In this document: one piece after another, positions 1 through 9,326 of the stretch
Numbering within the stretch: position 1 is the first letter of the stretch
How the letters are laid out: each line of letters begins with the position of its first letter
Assembly: GCF_000719775.1 (NCBI RefSeq)
Contig: NZ_JOHR01000019.1
Span: 1 to 64,000, forward strand
From: Streptomyces sp. NRRL F-5135
GTDB taxonomy: Bacteria > Actinomycetota > Actinomycetes > Streptomycetales > Streptomycetaceae
Length of the DNA: 64,000 nt
Direction of reading: 5' to 3'
Translations under genes and position numbers: made by a program
Notes under the pieces: model-generated
What the model saw: only the letters and a program-made list of their open reading frames with translations
The model's database searches: none
Told to the model about the DNA's origin: nothing

Positions 1-190
1 TGCACCCCGGCGTGAACCCCGGATCCACCAGCAGCTTGAACTTGTCGATCGTGATCACCCACGCGGCCAGCAACCCCGCCGCCCCCGTGACCACCAACAG
101 CAGCGCCAACGCCCGGCTCCCACCGACCGTGTGCACGGCACGTGTCTCCTCCTGGTCCGAGGAGATGTCGTCCACCGTCGCACGTGTCAT
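1..190 (-). CDS. VKOR-family membrane protein, N-terminal part only (cut by window edge)
   Basis: The first 63 codons of a leftward gene run off the window edge. A polar N-terminus is followed by a hydrophobic helix at about residues 25-46 and then by a segment reading DKFKLLVDPGFTPGC. This matches the start of bacterial vitamin K epoxide reductase (VKOR) homologues, where a Cys follows the first membrane helix. The family re-oxidises DsbA-like partners during disulfide bond formation in exported proteins. The ATG at 188-190 fits the usual short cytosolic N-terminus. The catalytic CXXC lies outside the window, so the assignment rests on the N-terminal signature only. Confidence 0.75.
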   Translation of the reverse strand, partial: MTRATVDDISSDQEETRAVHTVGGSRALALLLVVTGAAGLLAAWVITIDKFKLLVDPGFTPGC

Positions 191-342
191 TTCGCCGTTC
201 CATCCATCGCTGGGAGGCCGGTAGGGGCACGGCCATTCTGCCGCACACGCCCCCATGACCACCGTTCACCGTGCATAAGTGGCCATCGGCGAGTACGTGG
301 CGGGCGGCGGGCGCGCGGGACACCGGGCGGGGCGCCCCATGG

Positions 343-385
343 GTGAGGGCCCGGACGGTCGACCGACGACCGTCCGGGCCCTCAC
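343..385. terminator. Intrinsic terminator downstream of hisS
   Basis: A perfect 19-bp inverted repeat (343-361 with 367-385) with a 5-nt loop lies 16 nt beyond the hisS stop on the leftward strand. There is no long T-run, which is usual for Streptomyces terminators. It would stop leftward transcription and separate hisS from the VKOR-like gene. Confidence 0.8.
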
Positions 386-400
386 ACGTGGGGGAATCGC

Positions 401-1663
401 TCAGCCGAGCCGGCGGATCAGCTCCGGGACGAGGGCGTCGAGCGCCACCGCCTCCTGCTCGCCGCTCTCCATGTCCTTGAGCTGGGCCACGCCCTCGGCG
501 AGATCACGCTCGCCCGCGACGATCGAGTAGCGCGCGCCCGAGCGGTTGGCGGACTTCATCGCGCCCTTGAGGCCCCGGCCGCCGAAGGCGAAGTCCGTGG
601 CGACTCCCGCCCTGCGCAATTCGGTGACCACCGCGAACAGCCGCCTGCGCGCCTCCTCGCCGAGCGGCACCGCGTACACGCTGGTGGCGGACGGGATGTC
701 GAGTTCGATGCCCTCGGCCTGGAGCGCCAGGACCGTACGGTCCACTCCGAGCGCCCAGCCGACCGACGGCAGGGCCGGGCCGCCGATCATCTCGGACAGC
801 CCGTCGTAGCGTCCGCCGCCGCCCACCGCGGACTGCGAGCCGAGGCCGTCGTGGACGAACTCGAAGGTCGTGCGCGTGTAGTAGTCGAGTCCGCGCACCA
901 GCTTCTCGTCGTCCTCGAACGCCACCCCGGCGGCGCTCAGCAGTTCCCGCACCTCCTCGTGGTACGCCTTGCACGCGTCGCACAGGTAGTCCCGGAACAG
1001 CGGTGCGCCGACGAGCTGCTTCTGGACCTCGGCGCGCTTGTCGTCGAGCACCCGCAGCGGGTTGATCTCGATCCGGCGGCGGGTGTCCTCGTCCAGGTCG
1101 AGCCCGCGCAGGAAACCCTGGAGCGCCTCCCGGTAGACCGGCCGGCACTCCTGGTCGCCCAGCGAGTTGAGAAGGATACGGAAGTCCGCCAGGCCGAGCG
1201 AGCGGTACGCCTGGTCGGCCAGGATGATCAACTCGGCGTCCAGCGCCGGGTCCTCCGCCCCGATGGCCTCGGCGCCGACCTGGGAGAAGTGGCGGTACCG
1301 GCCCTTCTGGGGGCGCTCGTAACGGTAGTACGAACCCGAGTACCAGAGCTTGACCGGGAGGTTGCCCGCCTTGTGCAGATTGGCTTCGAGCGCGGCACGC
1401 AGCACGGAGGCGGTGCCCTCGGGGCGCAGTGCCAGCCGGTCGCCGCCCTTGGTCTCGAAGGCGTACATCTCCTTGGAGACGATGTCGGTGGACTCGCCGA
1501 CGCCCCGGGCGAACAGCTCGACGTTCTCGAAGCCGGGGGTCTCGACGTATCCGTAACCGGAGTTGCGCAGGGGCTCTGAGATCGCGTCCCGGACCGCGAG
1601 GTAGGTCGCGGAGACGGGCGGGATCAGGTCGTACGTGCCCTTGGGGGCCTGGAAGGCGCTCAT
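401..1663 (-). CDS. hisS: Histidyl-tRNA synthetase
   Basis: A 420-residue class II aminoacyl-tRNA synthetase that charges tRNA-His. Visible signatures are motif 2 ([12 protein letters not shown], then [16 protein letters not shown]), the HisA motif ([15 protein letters not shown]) and the glycine-rich HisB motif (GGGGRYDGL). The C-terminal anticodon-binding domain ends at the stop. The length is normal for the family. The frame stays open upstream for about 66 codons, but family N-termini begin [12 protein letters not shown], so I chose the ATG at 1661-1663. The ribosome binding site is weak. The gene begins 13 nt after the hydrolase stop, so the two probably share a transcript. The same pair is adjacent in mycobacteria. 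Confidence 0.97.
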   Translation of the reverse strand: MSAFQAPKGTYDLIPPVSATYLAVRDAISEPLRNSGYGYVETPGFENVELFARGVGESTDIVSKEMYAFETKGGDRLALRPEGTASVLRAALEANLHKAGNLPVKLWYSGSYYRYERPQKGRYRHFSQVGAEAIGAEDPALDAELIILADQAYRSLGLADFRILLNSLGDQECRPVYREALQGFLRGLDLDEDTRRRIEINPLRVLDDKRAEVQKQLVGAPLFRDYLCDACKAYHEEVRELLSAAGVAFEDDEKLVRGLDYYTRTTFEFVHDGLGSQSAVGGGGRYDGLSEMIGGPALPSVGWALGVDRTVLALQAEGIELDIPSATSVYAVPLGEEARRRLFAVVTELRRAGVATDFAFGGRGLKGAMKSANRSGARYSIVAGERDLAEGVAQLKDMESGEQEAVALDALVPELIRRLG

Positions 1664-1676
1664 GGAGATCGGTGCT

Positions 1677-2393
1677 TCACATTCCTCGTCGTGGAGCGGC
1701 GCTCGGGCCGCTGCCGGCGGCCGCCTCCCGCAGGTACGGGTTGGCGGCGCGCTCCCGGCCGATGGTGGTCTGGGGACCGTGGCCGGAGAGCACCACGGTC
1801 GAGTCGTCGAGCGGCAGGCACACCCGGCCCAGTGACTCGAGCAGCTCGGCGTGGTCGCCACCGGGCAGGTCGGTGCGTCCGACGGAGCCGGCGAACAGCA
1901 GATCGCCCGAGAAGAGGACCGGCGGGATATCGGCTCCGCCGGTGGCCTCGGGCAGTCCGAAGGTCACCGACCCCTTGGTATGGCCGGGCGCGTGCGCGAC
2001 GGTGAACTCCAGCCCCGCGAGGGCGAGTCGGGCGCCGTCGGTCAGCTCCTTGACGTCGTCCGGCTCCCCCACGGTCAGCTCGCCCATCAGCGGCATCCCG
2101 ATGGAGCGGCCGAGGGCCTTCTCCGGGTCGCTCATCATGTAGCGGTCCTCCGGATGGATCCAGGCCGGTACGTCATGGGCTCCGCACACCGGTACCACCG
2201 AGGCGACATGGTCGATGTGGCCATGGGTGAGGACGACGGCGACGGGCTTGAGCCGATGCTTCCCGACCGCGTCCGCGACGCCCTGGGCGGCCTGGTGGCC
2301 CGGGTCGATGATCACGCACTCCTCACCCGCGGCCGGGGCGACCAGGTAACAATTGGTCCCCCAGGCCCCGGCGGGGAACCCGGCAATGAGCAC
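1677..2393 (-). CDS. MBL-fold metallo-hydrolase (glyoxalase II-like)
   Basis: A 238-residue metallo-beta-lactamase fold hydrolase. Metal ligands are visible in THGHIDH (about residues 56-62), HAPGHTKGS, the Asp of FSGDLLF and the late GHGPQT, the order found in glyoxalase II-like thioesterases. The true substrate is unknown; members act on S-lactoylglutathione-like thioesters or persulfides, and actinomycetes use mycothiol. The GTG start at 2391-2393 is preceded by AAAGGA at good spacing. It heads the hisS transcript and diverges from the cyclophilin gene. Confidence 0.88.
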   Translation of the reverse strand: MLIAGFPAGAWGTNCYLVAPAAGEECVIIDPGHQAAQGVADAVGKHRLKPVAVVLTHGHIDHVASVVPVCGAHDVPAWIHPEDRYMMSDPEKALGRSIGMPLMGELTVGEPDDVKELTDGARLALAGLEFTVAHAPGHTKGSVTFGLPEATGGADIPPVLFSGDLLFAGSVGRTDLPGGDHAELLESLGRVCLPLDDSTVVLSGHGPQTTIGRERAANPYLREAAAGSGPSAAPRRGM

Positions 2394-2508
2394 GATCGTC
2401 CTTTATGTGTCGTCCGTCGGGGAACGCATCGCCCGTAGGGGGAATGCGGCAGATCAGAGCCTACCGGCGCTCCTCAATCCACAGCGAACCCATATAGCGT
2501 ACGGGCCT

Positions 2509-2562
2509 GGGTCCTGTCCGGTCGATCTTCGCGGGCCCACGAAGACCGGCCGGACAGGACCC
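2509..2562. repeat. Large interrupted inverted repeat between divergent genes
   Basis: Outer 13-bp arms (2509-2521 and 2550-2562) are perfectly complementary, and a second 6-bp stem (526-531 with 540-545 of the 2,000 series) is nested inside. The element sits between the divergent hydrolase and cyclophilin genes, about 40 nt before the cyclophilin start. No upstream gene there needs a terminator on either strand. It may be an operator or a 5' UTR structure of the cyclophilin mRNA. Confidence 0.6.
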
Positions 2563-2601
2563 GGTCAGGCCGAAGGCTCACAGCGACGAGGAGAAGACCC
2601 G

Positions 2602-3390
2602 GTGGTCAACAGCGATCAGAGGCGGCGGCAGCTCGCGCGGGAGAAGTTCGAGCGGCAGCAGCGGCGCAGGGCGGAGGCCCGGGGCAAGGCGAAACGGCGC
2701 AATGTGATCATCGCGTCCACGCTGGCCGTGGTGGTGGCCGCCGGCGTCGGTGCGTACGCCACCGGTCTGACCGACGGCGCCAAGAAGAAGGACGACAAGG
2801 CGGCGGAGGCCGCGGCCCCGCCCTCGCCGTCGGCGAGCGAGAGCACCACCCCGGAGCCGAAGATGGCGATCGACGCCTCGGCGAAGTACACGATGCTCCT
2901 CAAGACCGATCAGGGCGACATCCCGGTCGCGATGGACGCGAAGAAGACGCCGCACACGGTGAACTCGTTCAAGTCACTCGCGGACAAGGGCTTCTTCGAC
3001 AAGACGAAGTGCCACCGACTGACCACGCAGGGTATCCACGTCCTCCAGTGCGGTGACCCGAAGGGCGACGGCACCGGCGGGCCGGGCTACACGATCGAGG
3101 ACGAGAATCTTCAGAGCCTGGGCAAGGCCGCCGCGGACGGCCTCGTCACGTACAAGGCGGGCACGGTCGCCATGGCGAACACCGGCCAGCCGCACACCGG
3201 CGGCAGCCAGTTCTTCCTGGTCTACAAGGACTCCAAACTCCCGCCCGCCTACACCCCGTTCGGGACCATGGACGACGAGGGCCTGAAGGCCGTCGAGACC
3301 GTGGCGAAGGCCGGAGTGGAGGGCGGCGGGGGCGACGGCCCGCCCAAGACGGCCGTCACGGTCGAGAAAGCGACGGTCGACAAGGTGTGA
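2602..3390 (+). CDS. Membrane-anchored cyclophilin-type peptidyl-prolyl isomerase
   Basis: A 262-residue protein with a basic N-terminus (about residues 1-33), one membrane helix (about 34-54), an Ala/Ser/Pro linker, and a cyclophilin domain from about residue 90. The domain shows GDPKGDGTGGPGY and the GGSQFFLVY strand of the active-site barrel, so it should isomerise X-Pro bonds outside the membrane. The usual FMIQGGDP segment reads GIHVLQCGDP, with a Cys before the GDP. I chose the GTG at 2602 because AGGAG lies about 9 nt upstream and the protein then begins like its relatives. A hairpin at 3459-3477 ends the gene. Confidence 0.9.
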   Translation: MVNSDQRRRQLAREKFERQQRRRAEARGKAKRRNVIIASTLAVVVAAGVGAYATGLTDGAKKKDDKAAEAAAPPSPSASESTTPEPKMAIDASAKYTMLLKTDQGDIPVAMDAKKTPHTVNSFKSLADKGFFDKTKCHRLTTQGIHVLQCGDPKGDGTGGPGYTIEDENLQSLGKAAADGLVTYKAGTVAMANTGQPHTGGSQFFLVYKDSKLPPAYTPFGTMDDEGLKAVETVAKAGVEGGGGDGPPKTAVTVEKATVDKV

Positions 3391-3458
3391 CCTTGCGAAT
3401 TTCGGCCGCGCTGAGTGCGGACAGCCGGGCGGCCGGTCGCCTAGATTGGCGTTGTGCG

Positions 3459-3477
3459 GGGCGGGCGAGGCCCGCCC
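3459..3477 (+). terminator. Short G+C-rich hairpin after the cyclophilin gene
   Basis: An 8-bp perfect stem (3459-3466 with 3470-3477), a 3-nt loop and a following TTGG lie 69 nt after the cyclophilin stop. It is probably a terminator, or one element of the structured leader of the next gene. Confidence 0.5.
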
Positions 3478-3492
3478 TTGGAAACTGTGGAC

Positions 3493-3525
3493 GATGCCCG
3501 GGGAGCCCATCCCCTCATGGGCATC
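3493..3525 (+). promoter_or_regulatory. Two mutually exclusive hairpins just before the DUF349 ribosome binding site
   Basis: Hairpin A pairs GATGCCC (3493-3499) with GGGCATC (3519-3525), extended by GGGG (3500-3503) with CCCC (3511-3514). Hairpin B pairs GCCCAT (3505-3510) with ATGGGC (3517-3522) around a 6-nt loop. They share bases, so only one can form at a time. The AGGAGG of the next gene begins a few nt after. The pairing is visible in the sequence; a control role is inference. Confidence 0.5.
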
Positions 3526-3541
3526 AGGTGGAGGAGGCGCT

Positions 3542-4771
3542 GTGAGCAGCGACCCGTGGGGCCGTGTCGACGACACAGGCACCGTGTACGTGCGGACGGC
3601 CGAGGGCGAGCAGGTCGTCGGATCGTGGCAGGCCGGCTCTCCGGAAGAGGCTCTGGCCTATTTCGAGCGCAAGTACGAGGGCCTGGTCGTCGAGATCGAC
3701 CTCCTCGAACGGCGGGTGAGGACCACCGACCTGTCCGCGAAGGATGCGATGGCCGCCATCGACCATCTGCGGACACAGGTCGACGAGCACCACGCCGTGG
3801 GAGACCTGGACGCGCTGCGCGCGCGGCTCGACTCCCTGGTGGCGACCGTCGAATCGCGTCGTGAGGAGCGCAAGGCGCAGCGCGCCAAGCAGGCCGACGA
3901 GGCGCGCCGGGCCAAGGAGGCGCTGGTCACCGAGGCCGAGGAGCTGGCGCGGAGCGACCAGTGGCGGGCGGCGGGCGAGCGGCTGCGGGCCCTGGTGGAC
4001 ACCTGGAAGGGCCTGCCGAGGCTCGACCGGAAGTCGGACGACGAACTGTGGCACCGCTTCTCGCACGCCCGCTCGGCGTTCTCGAAGCGGCGCAAGGCGC
4101 ACTTCGCGGCGCTGGACGCGCAGCGCGAGGAGGCCCGTAAGACCAAGGAGAAGCTGGTCGCGGAGGCCGAGGCGCTGTCCGGTTCCACGGACTGGGGGGC
4201 GACGGCCGCCCGGTACCGCGAGCTGATGGCGGACTGGAAGGCGGCGGGCCGCGCCCAGCGCGAGGCGGAGGACGACCTGTGGAACCGCTTCCGCGGCGCC
4301 CAGGACGTCTTCTTCGCGGCGCGCGGCGAGGTCTTCGCCGAGCGGGACGCCGAGCAGGCCGAGAACCTGAAGCTGAAGGAGGAGCTGGCGGTCGAGGCCG
4401 AGCGGCTGCTCCCGGTCACGGACCTCAAGGCGGCCAGGGCGGCCTTCCGGTCCCTGAACGAGCGCTGGGAGGCCATCGGGCACGTGCCCCGGGACGCGCG
4501 GCCCAAGGTCGAGGGCCGGATGCACGCGGTGGAGCGGGCGCTGCAGGAGTCCGAGGAGAACGAGTGGCGCCGGACGAACCCGGAGGCGCGGGCGCGCGCC
4601 GAGGGTCTGACGGGCCAGCTCCAGGCGGCCGTGGACAAGCTGCGCGGCCAGATCGACGCGGCGCGCGCGGCGGGCAACAACGCCAGGGCGGACAAGCTCG
4701 CCAAGGAGCTGGAGGGTCGCCAGGCGCTGCTGGACCAGGCGCTGAAGGGCCTCCAGGAGTTCGGCGGCTAG
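3542..4771 (+). CDS. DUF349 domain protein
   Basis: A 409-residue cytosolic protein of unknown biochemical role. After a short N-terminal beta region it is charged, helical and coiled-coil-like, rich in Glu, Arg, Lys and Ala. Three DUF349 repeats can be recognised by the pattern W...L...W..........LW.RF, beginning near residues 140, 215 and 290. The C-terminus is a further coiled coil. The GTG at 3542 follows a strong GGAGGAGG. The gene is convergent with rel across a perfect hairpin. The family is widespread in actinobacteria without an agreed function. Confidence 0.88.
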   Translation: MSSDPWGRVDDTGTVYVRTAEGEQVVGSWQAGSPEEALAYFERKYEGLVVEIDLLERRVRTTDLSAKDAMAAIDHLRTQVDEHHAVGDLDALRARLDSLVATVESRREERKAQRAKQADEARRAKEALVTEAEELARSDQWRAAGERLRALVDTWKGLPRLDRKSDDELWHRFSHARSAFSKRRKAHFAALDAQREEARKTKEKLVAEAEALSGSTDWGATAARYRELMADWKAAGRAQREAEDDLWNRFRGAQDVFFAARGEVFAERDAEQAENLKLKEELAVEAERLLPVTDLKAARAAFRSLNERWEAIGHVPRDARPKVEGRMHAVERALQESEENEWRRTNPEARARAEGLTGQLQAAVDKLRGQIDAARAAGNNARADKLAKELEGRQALLDQALKGLQEFGG

Positions 4772-4809
4772 TGCCCCCCAGGCCCCGGCCCCGACCGGCC
4801 CGTGAGGCG

Positions 4810-4859
4810 CGACGAGAGGGGTTCCCCGTACGTTGAGGTACGGGGAACCCCTCTCGTCG
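4810..4859. terminator. Perfect 22-bp bidirectional terminator between DUF349 gene and rel
   Basis: Arms 4810-4831 and 4838-4859 are perfectly complementary over 22 bp with a 6-nt loop. It starts 39 nt after one stop codon and ends 5 nt before the stop of the converging rel gene, so it can serve both transcripts. Confidence 0.88.
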
Positions 4860-4863
4860 TCCG

Positions 4864-7464
4864 TTACGGCCTGCGCGCCGAGGTGACCCGGTAGACGTCG
4901 TAGACGCCCTCCACGCCCCGTACCGCCTTCAGCACGTGCCCCAGGTGCTTCGGGTCGCCCATCTCGAAGGTGAACCGCGAGGTGGCGACCCGGTCCCGGG
5001 AGGTCTGGACGGCCGCGGACAGGATGTTCACGTGCTGGTCGGAGAGCACCCGGGTGACGTCCGACAGCAGCCGGGACCGGTCCAGCGCCTCGACCTGGAT
5101 GGCGACCAGGAAGACCGACGACTGGGTCGGCGCCCACTCGACCTCCAGGATCCGCTCGGGCTGCTGGGACAGCGAGTCCACGTTGACGCAGTCCGCGCGG
5201 TGCACGGAGACGCCGCTGCCCCGGGTGACGAAGCCGATGATGGGGTCGCCCGGGACCGGCGTACAGCAGCGGGCCAGCTTCACCCAGACGTCGTCGACGC
5301 CCTTGACGACCACCCCGGGGTCGGCGTTCGAGCGGCGCTTGCTCCGGCCGCGCGAGGGCGGGGCGCTCTCGGCGATGTCCTCGTTGGCGGCCTCCTCGCC
5401 GCCGAGCGCCTGCACCAGCTTCTGGACGACGCCCTGGGCGGCCACATGGCCCTCGCCGATGGCCGCGTACAGGGACGAGATGTCGGGATAGCGCATCTCG
5501 TGCGCGAGCGTGACCAGCGAGTCCCCGGTGAGGATGCGCTGGATCGGCAGGTTCTGCTTGCGCATGGCGCGCGCTATGGCGTCCTTGCCCTGTTCGATCG
5601 CCTCGTCGCGGCGTTCCTTGGAGAACCAGGCGCGGATCTTGTTCCTGGCCCGGGGCGACTTGACGAAGCCCAGCCAGTCACGCGAGGGGCCGGCCCCGGA
5701 CGCCTTGGAGGTGAAGACCTCCACGAGATCGCCGTTGTCGAGCGTCGATTCGAGCGGGACGAGCCGCCCGTTGACGCGCGCTCCTATCGTGCGGTGGCCG
5801 ACCTCCGTGTGCACGGCGTACGCGAAGTCGACGGGGGTGGCTCCGGCGGGCAGCGCTATCACGTCGCCCTTGGGCGTGAAGACGAAGACCTCGTTTCGGG
5901 AGAGGTCGAAGCGCAGCGACTCCAGGAACTCGCCGGGGTCCTCGGTCTCCTTCTGCCAGTCCAGCAGCTGGCGCAGCCACGCCATGTCGTTGACGGTGTC
6001 CTGGCCCGCGCCCCTGCCCGCGTGCCGGGGCACGTCGGTGCGGACCTTGGAGGCGCCCGCGACGGCCTCCTGCTTGTACTTCCAGTGCGCGGCGATCCCG
6101 TACTCGGCGCGGCGGTGCATGTCGAAGGTGCGGATCTGGAGCTCGACCGGCTTGCCGTTGGGCCCGATGACCGTCGTGTGCAGCGACTGGTACATGTTGA
6201 ACTTGGGCATCGCGATGTAGTCCTTGAACCGTCCGGGGACCGGATTCCACCGGGCGTGGACGGTGCCGAGCGCCGCGTAGCAGTCACGGACGGTGTCGAC
6301 CAGGACGCGGATGCCCACCAGGTCGTAGATCTCCGCGAAGTCCCGGCCGCGGACGATCATCTTCTGGTACACGCTGTAGTAGTGCTTGGGCCGGCCGGTG
6401 ACGGTGGCCTTGATGCGGGCGGCGCGCAGGTCCGACTGGACCTCGTCGGTCACTATGGCCAGGTACTCGTCCCGCTTGGGGGCGCGCTCCGCGACGAGCC
6501 GGACGATCTCGTCGTACATCTTCGGGTAGAGGATCGCGAACGCGAGGTCCTCCAGTTCCCACTTGATGGTGTTCATGCCCAGCCGGTGGGCCAGCGGAGC
6601 GTAGATCTCCAGGGTCTCGCGGGCCTTCTTCTCCTGCTTCTCCCGTTTGAGGTAGCGCATCGTGCGCATGTTGTGCAGACGGTCCGCGAGCTTGATGACC
6701 AGGACGCGCGGGTCCTTGGCCATGGCGACGACCATCTTGCGCACGGTCTCGGCCTGCGCGGCCTCGCCGAACTTGACCTTGTCCAGCTTGGTGACGCCGT
6801 CCACCAGGAGCGCCACCTGGTCGCCGAAGTCGCGGCGGAGCGTGTCGAGGCCGTACTCGGTGTCCTCGACCGTGTCGTGCAGCAGGCCCGCCATCAGGGT
6901 GGCCGGGTCCATGCCCAGCTCGGCGAGGATGGTCGTGACCGCGAGGGGGTGGGTGATGTACGGGTCGCCGCTCTTGCGCTTCTGGCCGCGGTGCCAGCGC
7001 TCGGCGACCTGGTAGGCGCGCTCGATCTGGCGCAGCGTCGCGGTCTCGATCTTGGGGTCGTTGCCGCGCACGGTCCGCAGCAGGGGCTCCAGGACCGGGT
7101 TGTACGGCGACGAGCGCTGTACCCCGAGCCGGGCGAGGCGGGCCCGTACACGGTTGGAGGAGCCGCCGGAGCGGGGCGCGGCCGTGGGGCCCGGCTTGGG
7201 GGCGGTGACGGGGGTCGCGGGGCGCTCCGGGGCCGGGCGTCGCTCGGCGGGCGCCGAGGCCCGGCGGTCGGGCGGCGCGGGCTTCCCGGCGGGGCTCTGG
7301 ACGGGGCGCGCGTCGGAGGTGCCTGCCGGAGCGTGCGCGGTCGTGCGCGCGGCCGTCCCGTCCGCCGGGGCGGACGTGTCCCCGGCCGCGGCGGCTGCGG
7401 CCCGCGGCTGGTCCTGGCGGGGCTCGGACGGCACGGCGGCCACTGGCTGGACCTCGTCTGGCAA
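4864..7464 (-). CDS. rel: Bifunctional (p)ppGpp synthetase/hydrolase Rel
   Basis: An 866-residue RelA/SpoT homologue that makes and degrades the stringent-response alarmone. Order: a Pro/Ala/Arg-rich, probably disordered extension (about 1-100); an HD hydrolase domain with its HDTVEDT motif near residue 195; a synthetase domain with YYSVYQKM and [11 protein letters not shown]; a TGS domain ([16 protein letters not shown]); and a C-terminal ACT domain. Both catalytic centres look intact, as expected for the single long RSH of actinobacteria. The start is a TTG at 7462-7464 with AGGAG six nt upstream. In many relatives rel follows apt in one operon; here a strong hairpin separates them. Confidence 0.96.
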   Translation of the reverse strand: MPDEVQPVAAVPSEPRQDQPRAAAAAAGDTSAPADGTAARTTAHAPAGTSDARPVQSPAGKPAPPDRRASAPAERRPAPERPATPVTAPKPGPTAAPRSGGSSNRVRARLARLGVQRSSPYNPVLEPLLRTVRGNDPKIETATLRQIERAYQVAERWHRGQKRKSGDPYITHPLAVTTILAELGMDPATLMAGLLHDTVEDTEYGLDTLRRDFGDQVALLVDGVTKLDKVKFGEAAQAETVRKMVVAMAKDPRVLVIKLADRLHNMRTMRYLKREKQEKKARETLEIYAPLAHRLGMNTIKWELEDLAFAILYPKMYDEIVRLVAERAPKRDEYLAIVTDEVQSDLRAARIKATVTGRPKHYYSVYQKMIVRGRDFAEIYDLVGIRVLVDTVRDCYAALGTVHARWNPVPGRFKDYIAMPKFNMYQSLHTTVIGPNGKPVELQIRTFDMHRRAEYGIAAHWKYKQEAVAGASKVRTDVPRHAGRGAGQDTVNDMAWLRQLLDWQKETEDPGEFLESLRFDLSRNEVFVFTPKGDVIALPAGATPVDFAYAVHTEVGHRTIGARVNGRLVPLESTLDNGDLVEVFTSKASGAGPSRDWLGFVKSPRARNKIRAWFSKERRDEAIEQGKDAIARAMRKQNLPIQRILTGDSLVTLAHEMRYPDISSLYAAIGEGHVAAQGVVQKLVQALGGEEAANEDIAESAPPSRGRSKRRSNADPGVVVKGVDDVWVKLARCCTPVPGDPIIGFVTRGSGVSVHRADCVNVDSLSQQPERILEVEWAPTQSSVFLVAIQVEALDRSRLLSDVTRVLSDQHVNILSAAVQTSRDRVATSRFTFEMGDPKHLGHVLKAVRGVEGVYDVYRVTSARRP

Positions 7465-7579
7465 GAGCGCTCCTCGTAGCGGATCCAGGGCCCGGGTCGG
7501 GCCCGGGGAAGTTCCATGGTACTGACCTCAGGGGTCCGGTTCTCCCGGGGGCGGAATCGGACCGGGGTCCCACAACGCG

Positions 7580-7613
7580 GGACGGGCACCCGGTTGTTCC
7601 CGGGTGCCCGTCC
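7580..7613. terminator. Intrinsic terminator between apt and rel
   Basis: A perfect 14-bp stem (7580-7593 with 7600-7613) with a 6-nt loop lies about 50 nt after the apt stop on the leftward strand. It would end the sec-apt transcript and make rel depend on its own promoter in 7465-7579. Confidence 0.8.
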
Positions 7614-7661
7614 GTCGTGTGCGCGCCGCGCGTATCGACCACGCGTGGCTTCCGCCCGCGC

Positions 7662-8207
7662 TCAGAGCGTGATCAGGGCCTCCAGCGGCGCCCCGTGCAG
7701 GGCGGGCTCCAGTCGCTCCCGTCCCTTCAGGAACGCGAGCTCCATCAGGACGGCGACGCCGACGACGTCGGCGCCCGCCCGCCGGACCAGCTCCAGCGAC
7801 GCCTCGGCGGTGCCACCGGTGGCGAGCACGTCGTCGATGACGAGGACGCGGTCTCCCGCCTCCAGGTCCTCGGCGTGCACCTCGATCTCGGCGGTGCCGT
7901 ACTCCAGCTCGTACGCCTGTGCCAGGGTCGCGCCGGGGAGCTTGCCCGCCTTGCGTACGGGGATGAACCCGACGCCCGCGCGGACCGCCACCGGCGCGGC
8001 GAGGATGAAGCCGCGCGCCTCCAGGCCGATGATCTTCGTCGCCCCGTGCCGTACGCACGTCTCGGCCAGCGCCTCCGTCAGCGCGGTGAACGCCTTCGGG
8101 TCGGCCAGCAGCGGGGTGATGTCCTTGAACACCACTCCGGGCTTGGGGTAGTCGGCAACGTCACGGATGCGGCTGAGCAGCAGCTCCCGCGTGCTCTGGT
8201 CGGTCAT
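7662..8207 (-). CDS. apt: Adenine phosphoribosyltransferase
   Basis: A 181-residue enzyme of purine salvage that converts adenine and PRPP to AMP. The PRPP-binding motif VLVIDDVLATGGT is intact at about residues 118-130, and an early YPKPGVVFKDITPL segment is typical of Apt. Length is normal. The ATG overlaps the secF stop (ATGA), implying translational coupling. The secD-secF-apt-rel order is a known actinobacterial arrangement. Confidence 0.96.
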   Translation of the reverse strand: MTDQSTRELLLSRIRDVADYPKPGVVFKDITPLLADPKAFTALTEALAETCVRHGATKIIGLEARGFILAAPVAVRAGVGFIPVRKAGKLPGATLAQAYELEYGTAEIEVHAEDLEAGDRVLVIDDVLATGGTAEASLELVRRAGADVVGVAVLMELAFLKGRERLEPALHGAPLEALITL

Positions 8208-9325
8208 CGGCGCCTGCCCGTGGACCGGCCGCGTCCACCGCGGCCACGCTGGCCCGCCACGGCGGGTGCCGCGTCCTGCGGGTCGTCCTCGTCGCTGCCC
8301 ACGGCCGCACCGGGCGCGCCTGCGTCCGCGCCCGCCTCGGCGGGCTCGCCCTTGGCGGCGGAGGCCTCCCGCTTGGCGAGCACCCGCTTGCGCAGCGCCC
8401 GCATCTTCGGGTCGCGCTCCTTGAAGTCGGCGACCAGCGGGGTGGCGATGAAGATCGAGGAGTACGCGCCCGCCGCGAGGCCGACGAAGAGCGACAGCGA
8501 GATGTCGTTCAGCATGCCGGCGCCGAGGACGCCACCGCCGATGAACAGCAGTCCCGCCACCGGCAGCAGCGCGACCACGGTGGTGTTGATGGACCGCACC
8601 AGCGTGCTGTTGATCGACCGGTTGGCGATCTCGCCATAGGTCCAGCGGGTCTGCTTGGTGATGTCCTTCGTGCCTTCCTTGAGGCTGTCGAAGACCACCA
8701 CCGTGTCGTACAGGGAGTAACCGAGGATGGTCAGCAGACCGATCACCGTGCCCGGGGTGACCTCGAATCCCACCAGCGCGTACACACCGACGGTGATCGT
8801 GAGGTCGTGGATCAGGGCGATCAGGGCCGCGAGGGCCATCCGCCATTCGAAGGCGATCGCGAGGTAGATCACCACCAGGATCATGAAGATCCCGAGGCCG
8901 GTCCACGCCTTGTTGGCGATGGTCTCGCCCCAGTTCGGCCCGACGAGGTCGGCGTTGATCTTCGTCTCGTCGACCTTCAGGCTGTCGGCCAGCTGGCTCT
9001 TCACGGCGTTGGCCTGCTGGGTGTCCAGCTCGGTGACCTGGATCCGCAGTCCGCCGCTGCCGAGCTTCTGGACGATCGCGGGGTGCCCCGACGCCTTCTG
9101 GGTGATCTCCTGGGCCTGGGTCACCGTGGCGCTCGTGCTCGGGGTGGTGAAGACGGCGCCGCCCTGGAACTCAATGCCCAGGTGCAGGCCGCGCACCGCC
9201 AGGCCGACGATGGCCGTGATGGTGATCAGGATCGAGATCCCGTACCAGATCTTGCGCTTCCCGACGAAGTCGTAGCCGACTTCGCCGCGGTAGAGCCGGG
9301 CGCCGAGTACGCCGAGTCTCGACAT
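8204..9325 (-). CDS. secF: Protein translocase subunit SecF
   Basis: A 373-residue inner-membrane protein of the SecDF complex, which uses the proton gradient to help preproteins emerge from SecYEG. The N-terminal helix follows FVGKRKIWYGIS, a periplasmic domain follows, and then a five-helix block contains LTITVGVYALVGFEVTP and the YDTVVVFDSL motif typical of SecF. The C-terminal about 60 residues are a charged Ala/Gly/Arg-rich tail. The ATG start is one nt past the secD stop, with a GGAGG upstream. I rejected a longer open frame inside secD. Confidence 0.96.
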   Translation of the reverse strand: MSRLGVLGARLYRGEVGYDFVGKRKIWYGISILITITAIVGLAVRGLHLGIEFQGGAVFTTPSTSATVTQAQEITQKASGHPAIVQKLGSGGLRIQVTELDTQQANAVKSQLADSLKVDETKINADLVGPNWGETIANKAWTGLGIFMILVVIYLAIAFEWRMALAALIALIHDLTITVGVYALVGFEVTPGTVIGLLTILGYSLYDTVVVFDSLKEGTKDITKQTRWTYGEIANRSINSTLVRSINTTVVALLPVAGLLFIGGGVLGAGMLNDISLSLFVGLAAGAYSSIFIATPLVADFKERDPKMRALRKRVLAKREASAAKGEPAEAGADAGAPGAAVGSDEDDPQDAAPAVAGQRGRGGRGRSTGRRR

Positions 9326-9326
9326 C

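Noticed and set aside
1664..1861. N-terminal extension of hisS
   Set aside because: It would overlap the hydrolase gene and has no counterpart in HisRS proteins.
4936..7479. Long plus-strand open frame of 847 codons opposite rel
   Set aside because: It is a shadow of rel caused by G/C-biased third positions; its translation has no recognisable domain and overlaps a clear essential gene.
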